64,000 nucleotides of DNA. Source: Annona cherimola. Taxonomy: Eukaryota; Streptophyta; Magnoliopsida; Magnoliales; Annonaceae. Below are positions 14,883 through 26,693 of this stretch, piece after piece. The number at the start of each line of letters is the position of its first letter. The stretch's first letter is position 1. Made by a program: the position numbers and the translations under genes. The notes under the pieces were generated by a model that was given only the letters and a program-made list of their open reading frames with translations, did not search any database and was not told the origin of the DNA. Location of the stretch: assembly GCA_030490835.1 (NCBI GenBank), contig CM059971.1:122234564-122298563 (forward strand). The letters are read 5' to 3'.

Positions 14883-15749
14883 TACGTAACTGTTATACTT
14901 TATATTTCAATTATTTTGTTATAATTATCCTATTTATTTACGCTTCTGGTCTATCATAATATCACATCATTTCTATGTTTTTGAAAAATATTATTATCAT
15001 TACCTTACGACTTACTCCTTTACCCTCGTTCCCCAACGGACTCATATAATGCATAAGATAAATAATAATAATAATAATAAATTTTATATCAATTCATCCG
15101 TTTAGGTAACGAGTTTCCTTGCTTGAAGGACCAGAAAGAAACGTTAGAACAAACTGGGCGAATATAGTAAAACACAATAAAACAAAAATAAGATATAAAT
15201 AAACGATAAAAAAGCTTTCTATTGCGGATGTATGATAAGATAAAATCTTAAAAATACAAAGTGTGTCTGAAAAATGATAAAATTATTAATTTAATATAAA
15301 AGTGATTGAAATAGAAAAAGGATCGGATACGTTGGGTACTAATGATGAATAAAGAAAATAGAATTAAAATAGATAAAATAATTATTAGGTCAAAATAATT
15401 GAAAATTAAAATAGTTATACTGGAAGATATGAAAACTAATTTAAAATACGATTAACATAGATAATTTAAAAATTATATACAAAAATTTTATTAAACATGG
15501 ATAATTTTAAAAAAATTTGATGCAGCAAGACATCCCCATGAAATTTGTCGAGGATAAAAAAAAAGGAATTTCAATCCTTAATCATCAGATCCACTCGAAG
15601 AGGATAATCTTGAGTTTCGTTCCCTTGATTATGGCTGGAATCGTATCATAATAGTCGTACATACGTGGTGGATAGAGCTTTTAAGTGATCATTTTTCATT
15701 TGCGAATAATTGGTACGTCGTTTTTGGCATGCGTGCTTGGCTTCTACTG

Positions 15750-16015
15750 CCGACAGCTGAGTGGCGTACATTGTAAGCATGTCATGTTGTCCACAATTGG
15801 GTGGCGTGACCCGTCACCCACTTTTGCGATTCTTCCAAGTCCAGCTGCTCCAGCATCGAGCTCCAACCATTCCCAAGGCTCGCAAAGCGCCGCTGCTTGC
15901 GCGCGATTTCGCCACCAAGGGAAGACCGTCCATCATCCCAACTTTGAACCCAAAATCAAGGCCAGGTTTCGTTTGGTGACCGACGTTGGTAAACTTGAAG
16001 GAGAAATGGTAGGAG
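15750..16015. other. Isolated GC-richer island, possible gene fragment
   Basis: The base composition is much richer in G and C than the flanking AT-rich DNA, and all three plus frames stay open for about 70-110 codons. No frame gave a protein family I recognise. It may be a fragment of a host gene, or the interior of an old element whose ends have decayed. A foldback or MITE boundary was not seen. Confidence 0.3.
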
Positions 16016-16933
16016 CATAAATTCGAAGGTTCCTTGTTAATCAACTAATGATCATATTTGTTTTTCATTTTTATTGTTATATGCTAATCATTTTTCATAT
16101 CAATTACTTTTTAACAAATATATTTATTTCAACTTTAATCTTATCATTTCACATCAATCACACAATTTTTAAAATATTTTATTTTCTCCTCCCACCCTAT
16201 ATCACATTTCCTACAACATTCACTTTCTCAAATGTCACCCAAGAATGTCAGGCTCCTTGGTAAATGCAACATCTTCAAAACATAAGGGTTACAGTTCAAA
16301 ACTTCCTAATAATAGAGAGTAATTTCACAAGTCCCCTAGAGTTGTAGAAGTTACAATTTCTCCTAAAATGAAGTTAGAGTTGTAAAGGTTACAATTTCTC
16401 CCAATGATGGAAGTTCGAAGAAAAATTTCATTGTGATATCGGTTGTCCTATTGTATACAAGAGAGATTAAATTTTTTTAAATGTAAGAAAAATAATGTAA
16501 CATAATATGAATAATGATGATGAATGTTGAGAATAAAGTTAAAATAGATAAATTAGATGCATGAGTAATTGTATATAAATGATTAAAAAATATGATAGTT
16601 GAATAATCAGAAGCATAATTAAAAATTAAAGCTGTTGTGGAAAACAAAAAGTTTTAGGCGTTAACAAACATCTGCTAAATTTGATGTTTGTGCAGCATGA
16701 TATCTCGTATTATAATTAAGTTTATTCATAAGGGAAATAACAAGCTCTTGCCTGTCTTTAGAGGAGACAACAAATTTCTATCATTAGAGGATCTTATTCT
16801 CTAGGAAGATTAAGCTTCTTTAACAAATTTTGCATCACAAGAGGTCAAATACATGACTTAGCAGGATGAAGCATAAGTTGTGACCAACCGAATGAGGTAC
16901 AACACTTTTAAAATGGACTATTTTTTATATCTA

Positions 16934-17207
16934 TGGTGTGTTTAAGAAATTATAAATTATAAAACTTTTGAGAAAAAGTTTTTAGCTTGAAAGATTTTAA
17001 AATTAGAGAAAGTAAAGTAATATGACAATAATAATGATGAAAAGTAAAAAGAATAAAGTTAAAATGAATATATTAAATGTATGAGTAATTATATATAAAT
17101 GATTGAAAAGTATAGTAGTTGTTTATGAAGAAATAAAAAAAAATATATGATAATTATTGAGAATGAAAAGTTTCCGTTTGAAATATTTTTTGTACAAACA
17201 AACACCC
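16934..17207. mobile_element. GGTGTGTTTGG-family MITE (A3)
   Basis: The left tip is TGGTGTGTTTAAG and the right tip is AAACAAACACCC followed by TTA, an inverted pair. The interior matches the better-preserved copies at 38901 and 57054 (GAATAAAGTTAAAATGAATA, ATGATTGAAAAGTATAGTAG). About 274 bp, non-coding. Confidence 0.65.
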
Positions 17208-18837
17208 TTAGTAAAAAATCAGAATCCTCTATTAGTCATGGTTCTTATGTTAGAATTATTTTAGAATTTTTTTTTTGTAAATATGCTATAAAGTTTGACC
17301 AATATTGTATCTGTATCTCTCAAATTACTGAATATGCTCAGAAGATTTGCCCAAAATTGCAGTTGTGTGTCTCTTTCCTTAGGAAGCCATTAGAATTTTA
17401 TGTAAAATGACAATAATATCCAATTCTCCAAGTGATATACTTGTAATTTTTACAAATATTGTAAGCATATTTGCAAAAAATTAAAATAATAATATATATA
17501 TAAATTGTTATAATAATATGTCAATGGTATTCGGAAAAATTCCAAGCATATCACTTGGTTTAAATGACACTATTGTTATTTTACAAAAAATTCAAATGAT
17601 GTCTTAATCGAATGGATGCTTTGTAATGTTATGCAAATCTTATTTGTATATTTGCAATTTTGACAAATTCGGTGACCCAAGTGCAATATTGGTCAAGCAT
17701 TATATGCATATTTGCAAAATTTTCATTATTCTATGTAAAATTAAATGTATCAAAACTGTGTGTAATCAATTATAACTTGCGTGCAAGCATAAAATCTAAA
17801 CCTTTAGATGCATAAGTACTGTTTGTTATAATATCGATTACATATTTTTTTTTATTCAAATCTATAGGGCATGCTCAAAATAATAAAATATACTTATTGC
17901 AAAAAAAGGATAATATAACATTCATGAAATTAATATCAATTTAAAATAAATATTTTGATAAATTTAATTCTTTATAAATAATCAAATTCTATACCATGTT
18001 GTCAAATCAATAAAATGCAATGAATAATTTAGATATTAAAAATAAATTGTACATAATATATATTTTTAAAAAGCTTCATTTGCCAGCTGCTCTTTGATCG
18101 TCGCCCTCCTTCTTCCTCAATTCTCTCTTTACGTCTATTTTTTGCAGTGAAATCTACAACTAAAATCTTCAGGTGATGTTTTCCGTTAGTGAGTTAGTGT
18201 AGTTTGCTCTTCCTTGAAGAGTAATGTGGAATAAGATAGGCAACTTAGGTGTTACTCTTGCGAACATTAGCTGCCTTCCACTCACGCCAAACACTCGTTC
18301 AGACATCCCCAAGCATCACAGTCTTAATTTGAGTTATTTTTGTTTTTAAAAAAAAAAGTGGGTAAAAGGAGAGTGCCACATGCGGGGAATTTGCACAATG
18401 CATAGTGAGATAGGTATTATGAGAGATTGAATAATCAGAGTAGAGGGGCCAATGCTACTGTTCCTGCTTAGCCACGCAATAAAAACACGACTCCATATAT
18501 TAGAAATAAAGATCTATTGTAAAACATGGATTTTTTTTTCTAAAGATTACCATTCATTTCACACATTTCTAATATAATTTATGCCTTAACTACCTTATTA
18601 TGTTATTTTTATTGTTGGTTATGCATTTTAATTATTTTTTAACTACCTAATTATTTTATTTTTAGTGTTGGTTATGCATTTTAATTATTTTTTGACATGT
18701 TTTCGTTTAATTATTTTGTCTATTTTAACGTTAGAGTGTGTTTAAAAAGATGTAGTAGTAAAATAAAAATTGGAAAATATAATTGATACAAGGCAATGAT
18801 TATGATTAAAAGGAATGGAGTTGAAATACACGGATAA

Positions 18838-19115
18838 TAGCCACGACGGAAGCGTTGCCGTGGTAAAACCGGCAGCAACCCAAATGTAAGGCTGAGGGTT
18901 CAAGAATCACTTGAACCTCAGTGAGTGGAGAGTGACTTTATAAACTATCCCCCGAGTCACGGGGTAATATAATTTTCGTTAGTGTTGAGGTTTTATACAA
19001 ATTTTCTCTAATACAGGAAGTTTGCAAAAAATTCACCCCATGTTGTAATATTTGTGAATGTACTTGATTGTAATATTAATTATCACATTGTATAAATTCT
19101 AATAAAAAAAATAAA
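18838..19115 (+). mobile_element. tRNA-derived SINE, copy 1
   Basis: An A-box-like sequence (TGGTAAAACCGG, 18861-18872) is followed 25 bases later by a B-box-like sequence (GGTTCAAGAATC, 18897-18908), the usual layout of an internal RNA polymerase III promoter. The tail, about 150 bp downstream, reads ACTTGATTGTAATATTAATT and TATCACATTGTATAAATTC, then an A-rich end. Head and tail both match the second copy at 53015-53220 in inverse orientation. This two-ended match is why I call a SINE family. Target duplications were not found for this copy. Confidence 0.65.
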
Positions 19116-21047
19116 AGATGTGTATGAAAATATGTGAAAAAATTATTATAAAAAGTAAAATAATTAAGTTATTGAGACATCAAATTATATCGCCAAATCT
19201 TAACTTAAAATTATTATCATTATCATATCATGTTACCATTTTACTTTTTTTTTAAAAAAAAAGGAATCGGTTCCACTGTGAGTTTTTAAGTATTAGGAGA
19301 CATTTAGTAATGGATATGGGTGGGGTGATGTGCGATTTCATGGGAAATGTACTTTCTTTATATTTTTCAACTAATCATTTAATAACACAACAACCTTATC
19401 TTTCTGCTTTTACCCTCACACTTCAATCATTTTTCTTTTCAACAATCCTAATTATTCCAATTTTACCCCTATTATTTCTTATAAATCATATAAATTTTAA
19501 AATATTTTATTTTCACTTTCACTCCATCCCACGAAAATATTAATTACCAAGCGTTACCTTAGTAATCCATGATAATGGAGTTGACAAAATTTTGAAAAAT
19601 GGAAAAGTGTTATGGTATGATGATAGTAAATGGAGCGAATAAATATAAGTAATTGTATAAAAAGATATAGAAAAATTATTAAAACACATATATAAAATGA
19701 AAAGCGAACGTTTGAGGATTTTGAGATTTAATGGGTAATATAAAAGGTAATATTTTGAGAAATATGTGATTGATATAAAATAACAGAAGTAAAATTAAAA
19801 TAAATAGATTAATTAGAAGGAAAAGGAATTATAATATAAAGGTAAAGTTGAAAAATATTTATTATTAAATTGTTAAATTATTTGTTAAAGAACGTGTTAC
19901 CCATGCTTTCCATCCCACCCCACACGTCCATATGTCTAATGTCTCCTCGAATTTCACTCACATCATGTCAACTTATTTCTTTGATGCATCTGCCGTCATT
20001 CTAGTTTTGTGTTTTCCTCCTTTGTTTCTTAATGCTGTAAACAGGGTTGATCTCAAATCAAACCCCACTAACCCAAAACGATATCTAATAAGGTTAGATT
20101 AGGCATTTTAGAAAAAATAAGTATACAACCCTACGTGAACTAATCCAATTTTAAAAATAGGTTAGCTTTAGTTAAATGATTATTAACCCGAACCAACCAA
20201 ATTTCATATATAAGTATAGAATATAATCGATTCTTAAAAAATAGTCATACATTAGTTCATAATACATAGGAATTAATTAGACATTATTGATTTGAAATAA
20301 GGTTATTTAGCCATTATATTATTATATAAATCATAAATTGGAAAATATTATTATAAAAGAATTAATTTTTATTCTTTCATATAAATTTATATTTTAAAAT
20401 ACATTTAGTCAACCAAAATATTTTTAACTATTATATTTATTAATCCCATTTTTAACCCTGACTTAATTATTTTTTATAGGGTTAAAATAATGTTGGGTTA
20501 TTCATTAAAAAAGATAGAGTTAATGTATGAAAAATAAGGTTGAAAATAGAATTAAGTTTGAGATTTTACAAGTTGAATTAAGGTTTGTTTACATGGGTGA
20601 ACCTAATCTGTTGTACACCCTTATGCTGAAAGTCCAAACAATGACTTTCCCCTCTCTTTCCATCGTCCACCCACCTTTTGCTGTGTTTCGCTCAATACCT
20701 ATTTCCCATCCCCTCTCTCGCAGCCGCGACAACAACAACAACAAGTAACGGATTAATAGGCCGATCAGGAACCCGGTTTAATAGGTTTGATTGCCCCAAC
20801 CGGAAACTGGTGTGGTTTGGAATCGGCTTTTTACAACAGCCGGTAAACATGTCAAATCACATAGAGAGATGAGCATGCAAACGGATAAATGCGCTGTACA
20901 TTTTATTCCAAGTTCCAACCGACCGCTTACATCTTCCCAAGCGGTTTGTTACTGCATTTCGTGACTACTTCTGATTTTCATAAATCCAAAGATGCCAAAA
21001 ATCCGCTTTGGGGTTGGGGGGTGGCGGGGGCGAGGCTGGCTGGGTGC

Positions 21048-22268
21048 AAGGGTGAAACTTGGTACCGGTTGGTCCGAGCCCGCCCGACCCGGCCCGGTAT
21101 CAAAACCAAAAAATGTACTTTATTTTTTAGGTTTTTTTCAAAATAGACCCGGTTTCAATCCAACACGTAGAAACCCGAAACCAAAACCAAAACCGGTTTC
21201 ATACCAACCCGGTACCAAAACCCGACCCGGCCCGAACCCGGTGTAATTTATATAATTTTTTTTATAAATTATACATTTTTTGTACTATTAATATATAGAT
21301 GTTAATTGATTTAATATATATCCATCAAATGGTTTATTTTAAGTGATTAATTGATTTAAATTGTTTAAATTAATGAATGACTATGATTTAATGATTTATA
21401 ATATATAGTTAGTATGGATATTTTAAAAAAAGTTTTAAAAAAAATATGAGGGGTAGCCGCACGTGTAAGAACTTGACATTGGAAATGCAGATGGAAATCA
21501 AGAGAGAAATTACTTTGAAGTTTTCGAATAGTTTTTTAGTTTTTTTTGAAACTTTGGAGACATGAACTCATTTGAATTTTGAATTTATTTAAAAGTGGAT
21601 GTAAACTTATTTAAACTTGAGATTTGTTTATTTGTCATTTTAAATTTGGATTGCACTTAAATTAGATTGAAATGTTGAACCATTATGCTTAGTGTATTTA
21701 GATTTAGTTGCTTTGAATAACTGTTATGTAAATTATGTTTGAATTCGAATTGACATGATAAATCTATTTCATATTATACTTTCTGTTAGTATGAGAAATC
21801 TGTTAGTTGAATTTCAGATTGTAGTATAAATTTGATTCATATTTTAATTTTATTGGTATGACAAATGGTCAATTATATTTTAGCAATTTGTATGATAAAT
21901 ATTCAGTTTGAATTCAATTTAAGCAATTTGTATGATAATGTTTAGTTTCAACTACAATAGTTAGTATGATATGTTCATTTTCTATTTGCTATACTTGAGT
22001 TATTTCCATTAGCTATTTGCTACACTTTACTTCATAAACACAAGTATATATATTCAAATAATTTTCTTTTAGATTACAATTAAATTAGGAAAAAAATAGT
22101 TTATTGGTAACCCGAATTCTAACCCGAAATCAAACCAAAACCAATGCGAACCCAATTCGAACCCGGATTAAATTCTTAGGGTTTGGGTTTGGTTTTACTC
22201 CAACCCGGTTGGCTTAGGGTTTGGGTTCACTCTAACCCGGTATAACCAGACTTAAGTTGCAACCCTAG
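21048..22268. mobile_element. hAT-like non-autonomous element, 1.22 kb
   Basis: Imperfect inverted ends: left AAGGGTGAAACTTGGTACCGG; right, read inward on the other strand, CTAGGGTTGCAACTTAAG then CTGGTTATACCGG. They are flanked by an 8-bp duplication with one mismatch, CTGGGTGC (21040-21047) and CTGGGTGG (22269-22276). Subterminal DNA is rich in AACCCGG and CCGGTT. The interior is AT-rich with no transposase. An 8-bp duplication fits the hAT superfamily. Confidence 0.6.
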
Positions 22269-22276
22269 CTGGGTGG

Positions 22277-24611
22277 GTTTGGGGCGCGGTGGAGTCTCCT
22301 GTTTGGGAATTTGATGTAGGGTAGACCAACATGTGGCGAATGACATACAAGCCAAGGCTTGGGTCCAAAGGCATCAAGGGACTCAGGACCACACACTACT
22401 AGATTGGGTGCCGGCCTCTCTCCTTTTTCGTCGTGGCGGAACAAGTCCCCGTCCACATCCGGATGCGATCATCAGGTTCGTCACTTTTTCTTTTCTTTTC
22501 TTTTCTTTTTTTGACAATTTTTCCGGAAGAATTTTTCACATTTTAAAAATTTTAAACTTTTTAAAGGGGAATATTTTATTTTCAAAAAATTCTCTACTGA
22601 TTGCATAACAGTATACAATGCCCAGTCTTTGCGTGGCCTTTACAAAAAGCTGATCCTGTTAGCCCGAGCTAAGCAAATATCCTACTTAGCCCATCTCATA
22701 AAACTTATTTATAATATTTTTTTTATTTTTCTTTATGCATTTATTATCTAACTGTATTTAACATATAAACTAAGTTTTACTATTTTAAATATGTATATAT
22801 TTTGTTGAGATTTTTAAGACAAGAGGTGATCCTATGCATCTAAGTGTAGCCCGGGCTAAGCAAATGTGCTGCTTAGCTCACATCACAAAATCTATTTACA
22901 ACTCTTTTTTTACTTTTTTATATATTTATTTATCTAAGTATATGTAACATATAAACTAAGTTTTACTATTTTGGATATGTATATATTTTGTTGAGATTTT
23001 TATAGATGAGGGGTGATCACATGCATCTCGGTGCATGGGACCCCCCAAAAATATTTTTTAAATTTTTTTATAAATATGTAGAGTTAGACATATTTAATCT
23101 ATAAATCAAGTTTTGCTATTTTTGGATGCTTTTAAGTATTTTTATTTTTCAAAAAAGTGACATTTTCATAATTTTTAATTTAGAAATTACGAAAAATGCA
23201 ATTGTATTTAAAAATAAAAAATACTTTAAAATATTGAAAAGGAGTAAAACTTGGTTTATATGTTAAATATACCTAACTTTACATATTTATAAAAAAAAGT
23301 CTCACTACCTGCATGGGATCAGTCATATTTAAATATATGTTTATTTTAAATACATATATACATAGATACTTAAAAATCTCAAAAAAATATAAATATGTAT
23401 CTAAAAATGGTAAAACTATATTTTTACGTTAAATACACTTATATAAACAAGTATATGAAGAAAAATTTAAAAAAATTTATAAATAGATTTTTTAAAGTAG
23501 GCTAAACGATACATTTCGTTGAGCCCAGGCTAATAAAATCATTTCTTATCATTACATGCGTCGGGAAAATGTACGGGAGCGGGATTTTTGCATTTACCTG
23601 TCCATAATTTTTCAATTTTGCAAATAATGTCCACCTAGGTTATTTGTTTACAAGATCACTCCTCGAGTGTGGTTGTTGCCACTTTGGCACTTTTTGTTTA
23701 GACCATCGTATTGTAGTCATCTTTTTGTGTGTCTGTGTTGGGTGGGGATGTGGGAGGGCGAGTTATCTTTATTTTTAGATGCCAAAAAGGAAGCAATATT
23801 TTTATTTTTAACATGGGCTGCATAAAACAAGTTATATTTAGAGGTAGGTGTCTTAGCGGAGCTCATTTAACATGATTTCAACATTAAAATGAACCGATCT
23901 AATATGATTGCTCGTGGATCACTTGATTTACGGGGGACCGTAAAAATTTTATTTTCATTCTATTTCTTATATATCTGTGGTCTTCATATGTATCTTTTGT
24001 ATGTAAAATTGACAAATTTTAAAATTTATTTGATATTTTATTTTTAGAAATTAACAAAATGAGCATGTACACGCGGATCCTTATTTTGAAATTTAAAAAA
24101 ATGTAAAACAAATTTAAAAATGACCAAATTTCATAAGGAGAATATATAGGCAGAACCTAAACATTTATACGAAATAAAAAAAAATTTGCAGTACATGCAA
24201 TCATATGAGAAACAGACTTAGAAATATTTTTTTTTCAAAAAAAAAAAAAAACTAACGAAAGGGAAATTTCCATAAAAAATAGTCAAGAGTAGTAAAAAAT
24301 TGTCATATGTGGGATGCTTTTGCAAGCAACTGCTTTGATGAGGTAATTTTCAAATTTAAGTTTTGGGCATAAGCAACATTTTGAAAAGTCATGGGAGATG
24401 AATGCAAGAAGCCGTGTTGTAATAGCATGGATTCTGAATACAATGTTCGGGCCACAAGCAAGTGCACGAAAGGCGCCTTTGCCATTCCACAAACAAGTAA
24501 AGTGCACGTAAGGCTGCGGTGCTGGAAAGACAATGATATTTATTTCTTTTGCTTCGTTAACCAGCGATCATTATCAGTTTTAAACGAATATAATATAATT
24601 CGAAGCTATTA
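22277..24611. other. Intergenic AT-rich region
   Basis: No supported gene. It contains the composite foldback region at 22640-23545. A slightly GC-richer patch at 24380-24540 has short open frames on both strands but nothing recognisable. Near 24600 the truncated LINE begins. Confidence 0.5.
22640..23545. mobile_element. Composite foldback elements (F3), two or three nested copies
   Basis: Tips such as TAGCCCGAGCTAAGCAAAT (22660), GTAGCCCGGGCTAAGCAAAT (22850) and GAGCCCAGGCTAATAAAAT (about 23523) recur. Between them the family core (AACATATAAACTAAGTTTTACTATTTT) occurs more than once in each orientation. The pattern suggests one foldback element inserted into or beside another of the same family. 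Exact borders are uncertain. Confidence 0.55.
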
Positions 24612-24768
24612 GTGGAAGATATTATTGAGATTTTGGACTTGGTTGGTGCCCACGTGTTGGCGGCACATGATCGGTTCGTGTGGCGGGCGCACATGCCGCC
24701 GGAGGTGACTCGAACGCACGACGTGGCCGGCTCATTTGGCCAGTCTTCCAGAATCAGGTTAGCTTACG
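24612..24768 (+). pseudogene. LINE reverse transcriptase 3' part, left piece
   Basis: The open frame (codons starting at positions divisible by three) gives FVWRAHMPPE and THDVAGS, and ends IRLAY at 24761-24767. This resembles the stretch after the polymerase domain of plant L1-type ORF2 proteins, where W-R and H-W/V-x-W motifs precede a G-L-G-x-R segment. The frame continues exactly at 31803 after removal of the 7-kb insertion and one 8-bp duplication. The LINE appears 5'-truncated near 24600. Alone this piece would be too weak to call; continuity with the right piece carries it. Confidence 0.6.
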
Positions 24769-25085
24769 CATTGTTGTTAGAATCGAACCGAAGTTGAACC
24801 GTTTTTATTTTTTGTTCAAGTTAAACCGGTTCAACTGCTAGTCCAAACCGTTTTGAACCGTGTTGTTGTTGATATAATATGATGACTAAATTTATTAGTT
24901 CAATTGATTGAAAATTTAAAAATATTAATTATAATGCTTAAAATAAACTAATGAGAAATTGATTAATTGAATAAATTATGATAGATTGATTTTTAAACAC
25001 GTACGATTTATTTAAATTACTTCACTTTAACATGACATGTCATTGATGAGGTATATTTTGATCTATGAAATTATATTATTTTTCA

Positions 25086-25116
<31 letters not shown>

Positions 25117-25124
25117 CAGAGACG

Positions 25125-25383
25125 ATGGCTTTGAGCGTTTGAGGAGACGAAGTCCGGCCGCGAATACAAGGTCAAGGACCTTGCTCAGGTGGACTTCGGC
25201 CGTCTAGAGATCGAGCTCGCCGAGGTCGAGATGCCGGGGCTCATGTCCTGCCTCTCGGAGTTCGGTCCGGCGCAGTCGTTCAAGGGCGCCAAGATCTCCG
25301 GCCCTCTCCACATGACCATCCAGACCGCCGTCCTCATCGAGACTCTCACCGCCCTCGGCGCTGAGGTCCGCTGGTGCTCCTGC
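25125..25383 (+). pseudogene. S-adenosylhomocysteine hydrolase N-terminal fragment
   Basis: From an ATG at 25125 the sequence encodes MALSV. A single extra T near 25140 then shifts the frame, and the rest reads as the conserved SAHH start ([49 protein letters not shown]). The family match breaks off after that last cysteine, where the plant enzyme would continue to its N-x-x-S-T-Q-D-H motif. Only about the first 85 of the usual 485 residues are present. SAHH removes the SAM-cycle inhibitor S-adenosylhomocysteine; this copy cannot. Confidence 0.9.
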
Positions 25384-25519
25384 ACGGTCGCCCCCATTGT
25401 CGATCCGGAGCACAATTTGCAGCCCATTCGCCGTTCTCCGCTCCTGGACAAGCTCAGAAGTCGCCAACTCCTGAAATCAAGCATGCGTTTGAACCTCTTT
25501 CTGGATCGCAGCCGCCACA

Positions 25520-25670
25520 GCAGCAGATTTCTTCGCTGTGTACGACGGGCACGGAGGGAGCCCAGCTGCATATGCCTGCCGTGATCGGCTGCGCCGGATC
25601 GTAGCGCGGGAGATCGAGAGCCGGGCAGGAAGAGGTGGTGGCGGGCAAGTTGAACTGAAGCGGAACGATG
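25520..25670 (+). pseudogene. PP2C protein phosphatase fragment
   Basis: The plus frame gives [11 protein letters not shown] followed by [16 protein letters not shown]. This is motif II of metal-dependent PP2C phosphatases, whose Asp and Gly bind the metal ions, with the helix after it. Only about 50 residues are present and a stop follows near 25690. The gap from 25384 to 25519 was not assigned; one plus frame there is Pro/Gln-rich (GSQPPQQQ). Confidence 0.8.
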
Positions 25671-25677
25671 CCTCGGG

Positions 25678-25794
25678 GTGGCGGAGAAGCTGCTGACGTC
25701 CCGCGATCTCATCAACAGCAAAAGCTTTGCTGTTCGAGCTCAGCAGGCAGACCCCACCTTGGACGGGCCGGAGCAGATCATCGCCATCACGGTT
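25678..25794 (+). pseudogene. Probable DnaJ-like protein N-terminal fragment
   Basis: The frame reads [19 protein letters not shown] and [13 protein letters not shown]. This resembles the N-terminal helical repeat of plant J-domain proteins (often with DUF3444), in which A-E-K-x-x-x-x-x-D-x-x-x-A-x-x-F-A-x-x-A precedes a D/P-x-L-x-G segment. The J domain itself is missing. The assignment is from memory of the family pattern and is tentative. Confidence 0.45.
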
Positions 25795-25796
25795 TC

Positions 25797-25952
25797 CAGC
25801 TCCAGATTCGTTCTCTGCAACTCTTCCTTAAGGATCCGAATCTCGTTGTCGAGAGGACGAGAAGCTCTGGTTATGTCGTCGGAGGTCATGGAAGCAAGCT
25901 GGTCGTCTTCAAAGGAGCCACTGCCGTCTTCTACCATGACGGAAGCCGTTGC
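25797..25952 (-). pseudogene. 26S proteasome RPT5 (6A subunit) N-terminal fragment, antisense
   Basis: On the minus strand the frame reads [17 protein letters not shown], then [29 protein letters not shown]. This is the start and first coiled coil of the RPT5 ATPase of the proteasome base. It stops at the point where native RPT5 continues its coiled coil with a K/E-rich stretch. It is opposite in orientation to the neighbouring SAHH, PP2C and LAX pieces, so these were not copied from one transcript. Confidence 0.88.
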
Positions 25953-26208
25953 AGGTGCACAACCAAAACAAAGGCGGAAAAGGAGTCGTCAGCAGAGGTC
26001 GGCCAGAGAAAACTCAGAGAAGGACGGGACACCGTCGGCGGTGGGCCCCGTGTTGCTGGAGTCGTCAGCAGAGGGCTGGGAGAGGCTGGAGTTTCAGATC
26101 TGGAGCTGCGGCTGCTGCTTCAGCCCGATCAATCGCATTCTCCTTGCTCAACTTCTCATACATGCGAGTCCTCAAATCCCTTCCGGATTCAACCCTCTCC
26201 ATTGGCTT

Positions 26209-26688
26209 TTCCGCGATGCAGCCGTCATCCTCATGCTTATCCACCAGTTCATAACGTTCGGGTTCGCATGCACGCCGCTGTATTTCGTTTGGGAGAAGGT
26301 GATAGACTTGCACGACACGAAGAGCATATGCCTGCGGGCGCTGGCGAGGCTGCCCGTGGTGATCCCGATATGGTTCCTGGCCATCATCTTCCCCTTCTTC
26401 GGGCCCATCAACCCGGTCGTGGGAGCACTGCTCGTCAGCTTCACGGTTTACATCATCCCATCCTTGGCCCACATGCTTACATACCGGAAAGCCTCTGCGC
26501 GTCAGAATGCAGCAGAGAAACCACCGTTTTTCCTTCCGAGCTGGACGGCCATGTACGTGGTGAATGCTTTCATCGTGGGGTGGGTTCTGGTGGTCGGCTT
26601 CGGCTTCGGCGGCTGGGCCAGCATGTCCAACTTCGTCAAGCAAGTCGACACCTTCGGCCTCTTCGCCAAGTGCTACCAATGCAAGCCC
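26209..26688 (+). pseudogene. AUX1/LAX auxin influx carrier C-terminal fragment
   Basis: About 160 residues: [46 protein letters not shown], then [40 protein letters not shown] and [12 protein letters not shown]. These are the last membrane segments and cytosolic tail of AUX/LAX proton-auxin symporters. It is uninterrupted and in frame, very close to functional relatives, and is the longest fragment here. The start and the N-terminal helices are absent. The antisense patch just before it (26100-26205) reads [18 protein letters not shown] on the minus strand and was not assigned. Confidence 0.92.
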
Positions 26689-26693
26689 TCCAG

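Larger units (their letters stand above)
12420..21047. other. AT-rich intergenic region upstream of NSUN6
   Basis: No supported gene. The stretch nearest 12420 should hold the NSUN6 promoter, but no clear TATA box was picked out. The rest is AT-rich DNA with foldback elements, GGTGTGTTTGG-type MITEs and one SINE, listed separately. Degenerate further copies of the MITE family, recognisable by their GAATAAAGTTAAAATAGAT-like core, occur near 15.3, 16.5, 18.7 and 19.8 kb. Confidence 0.6.
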
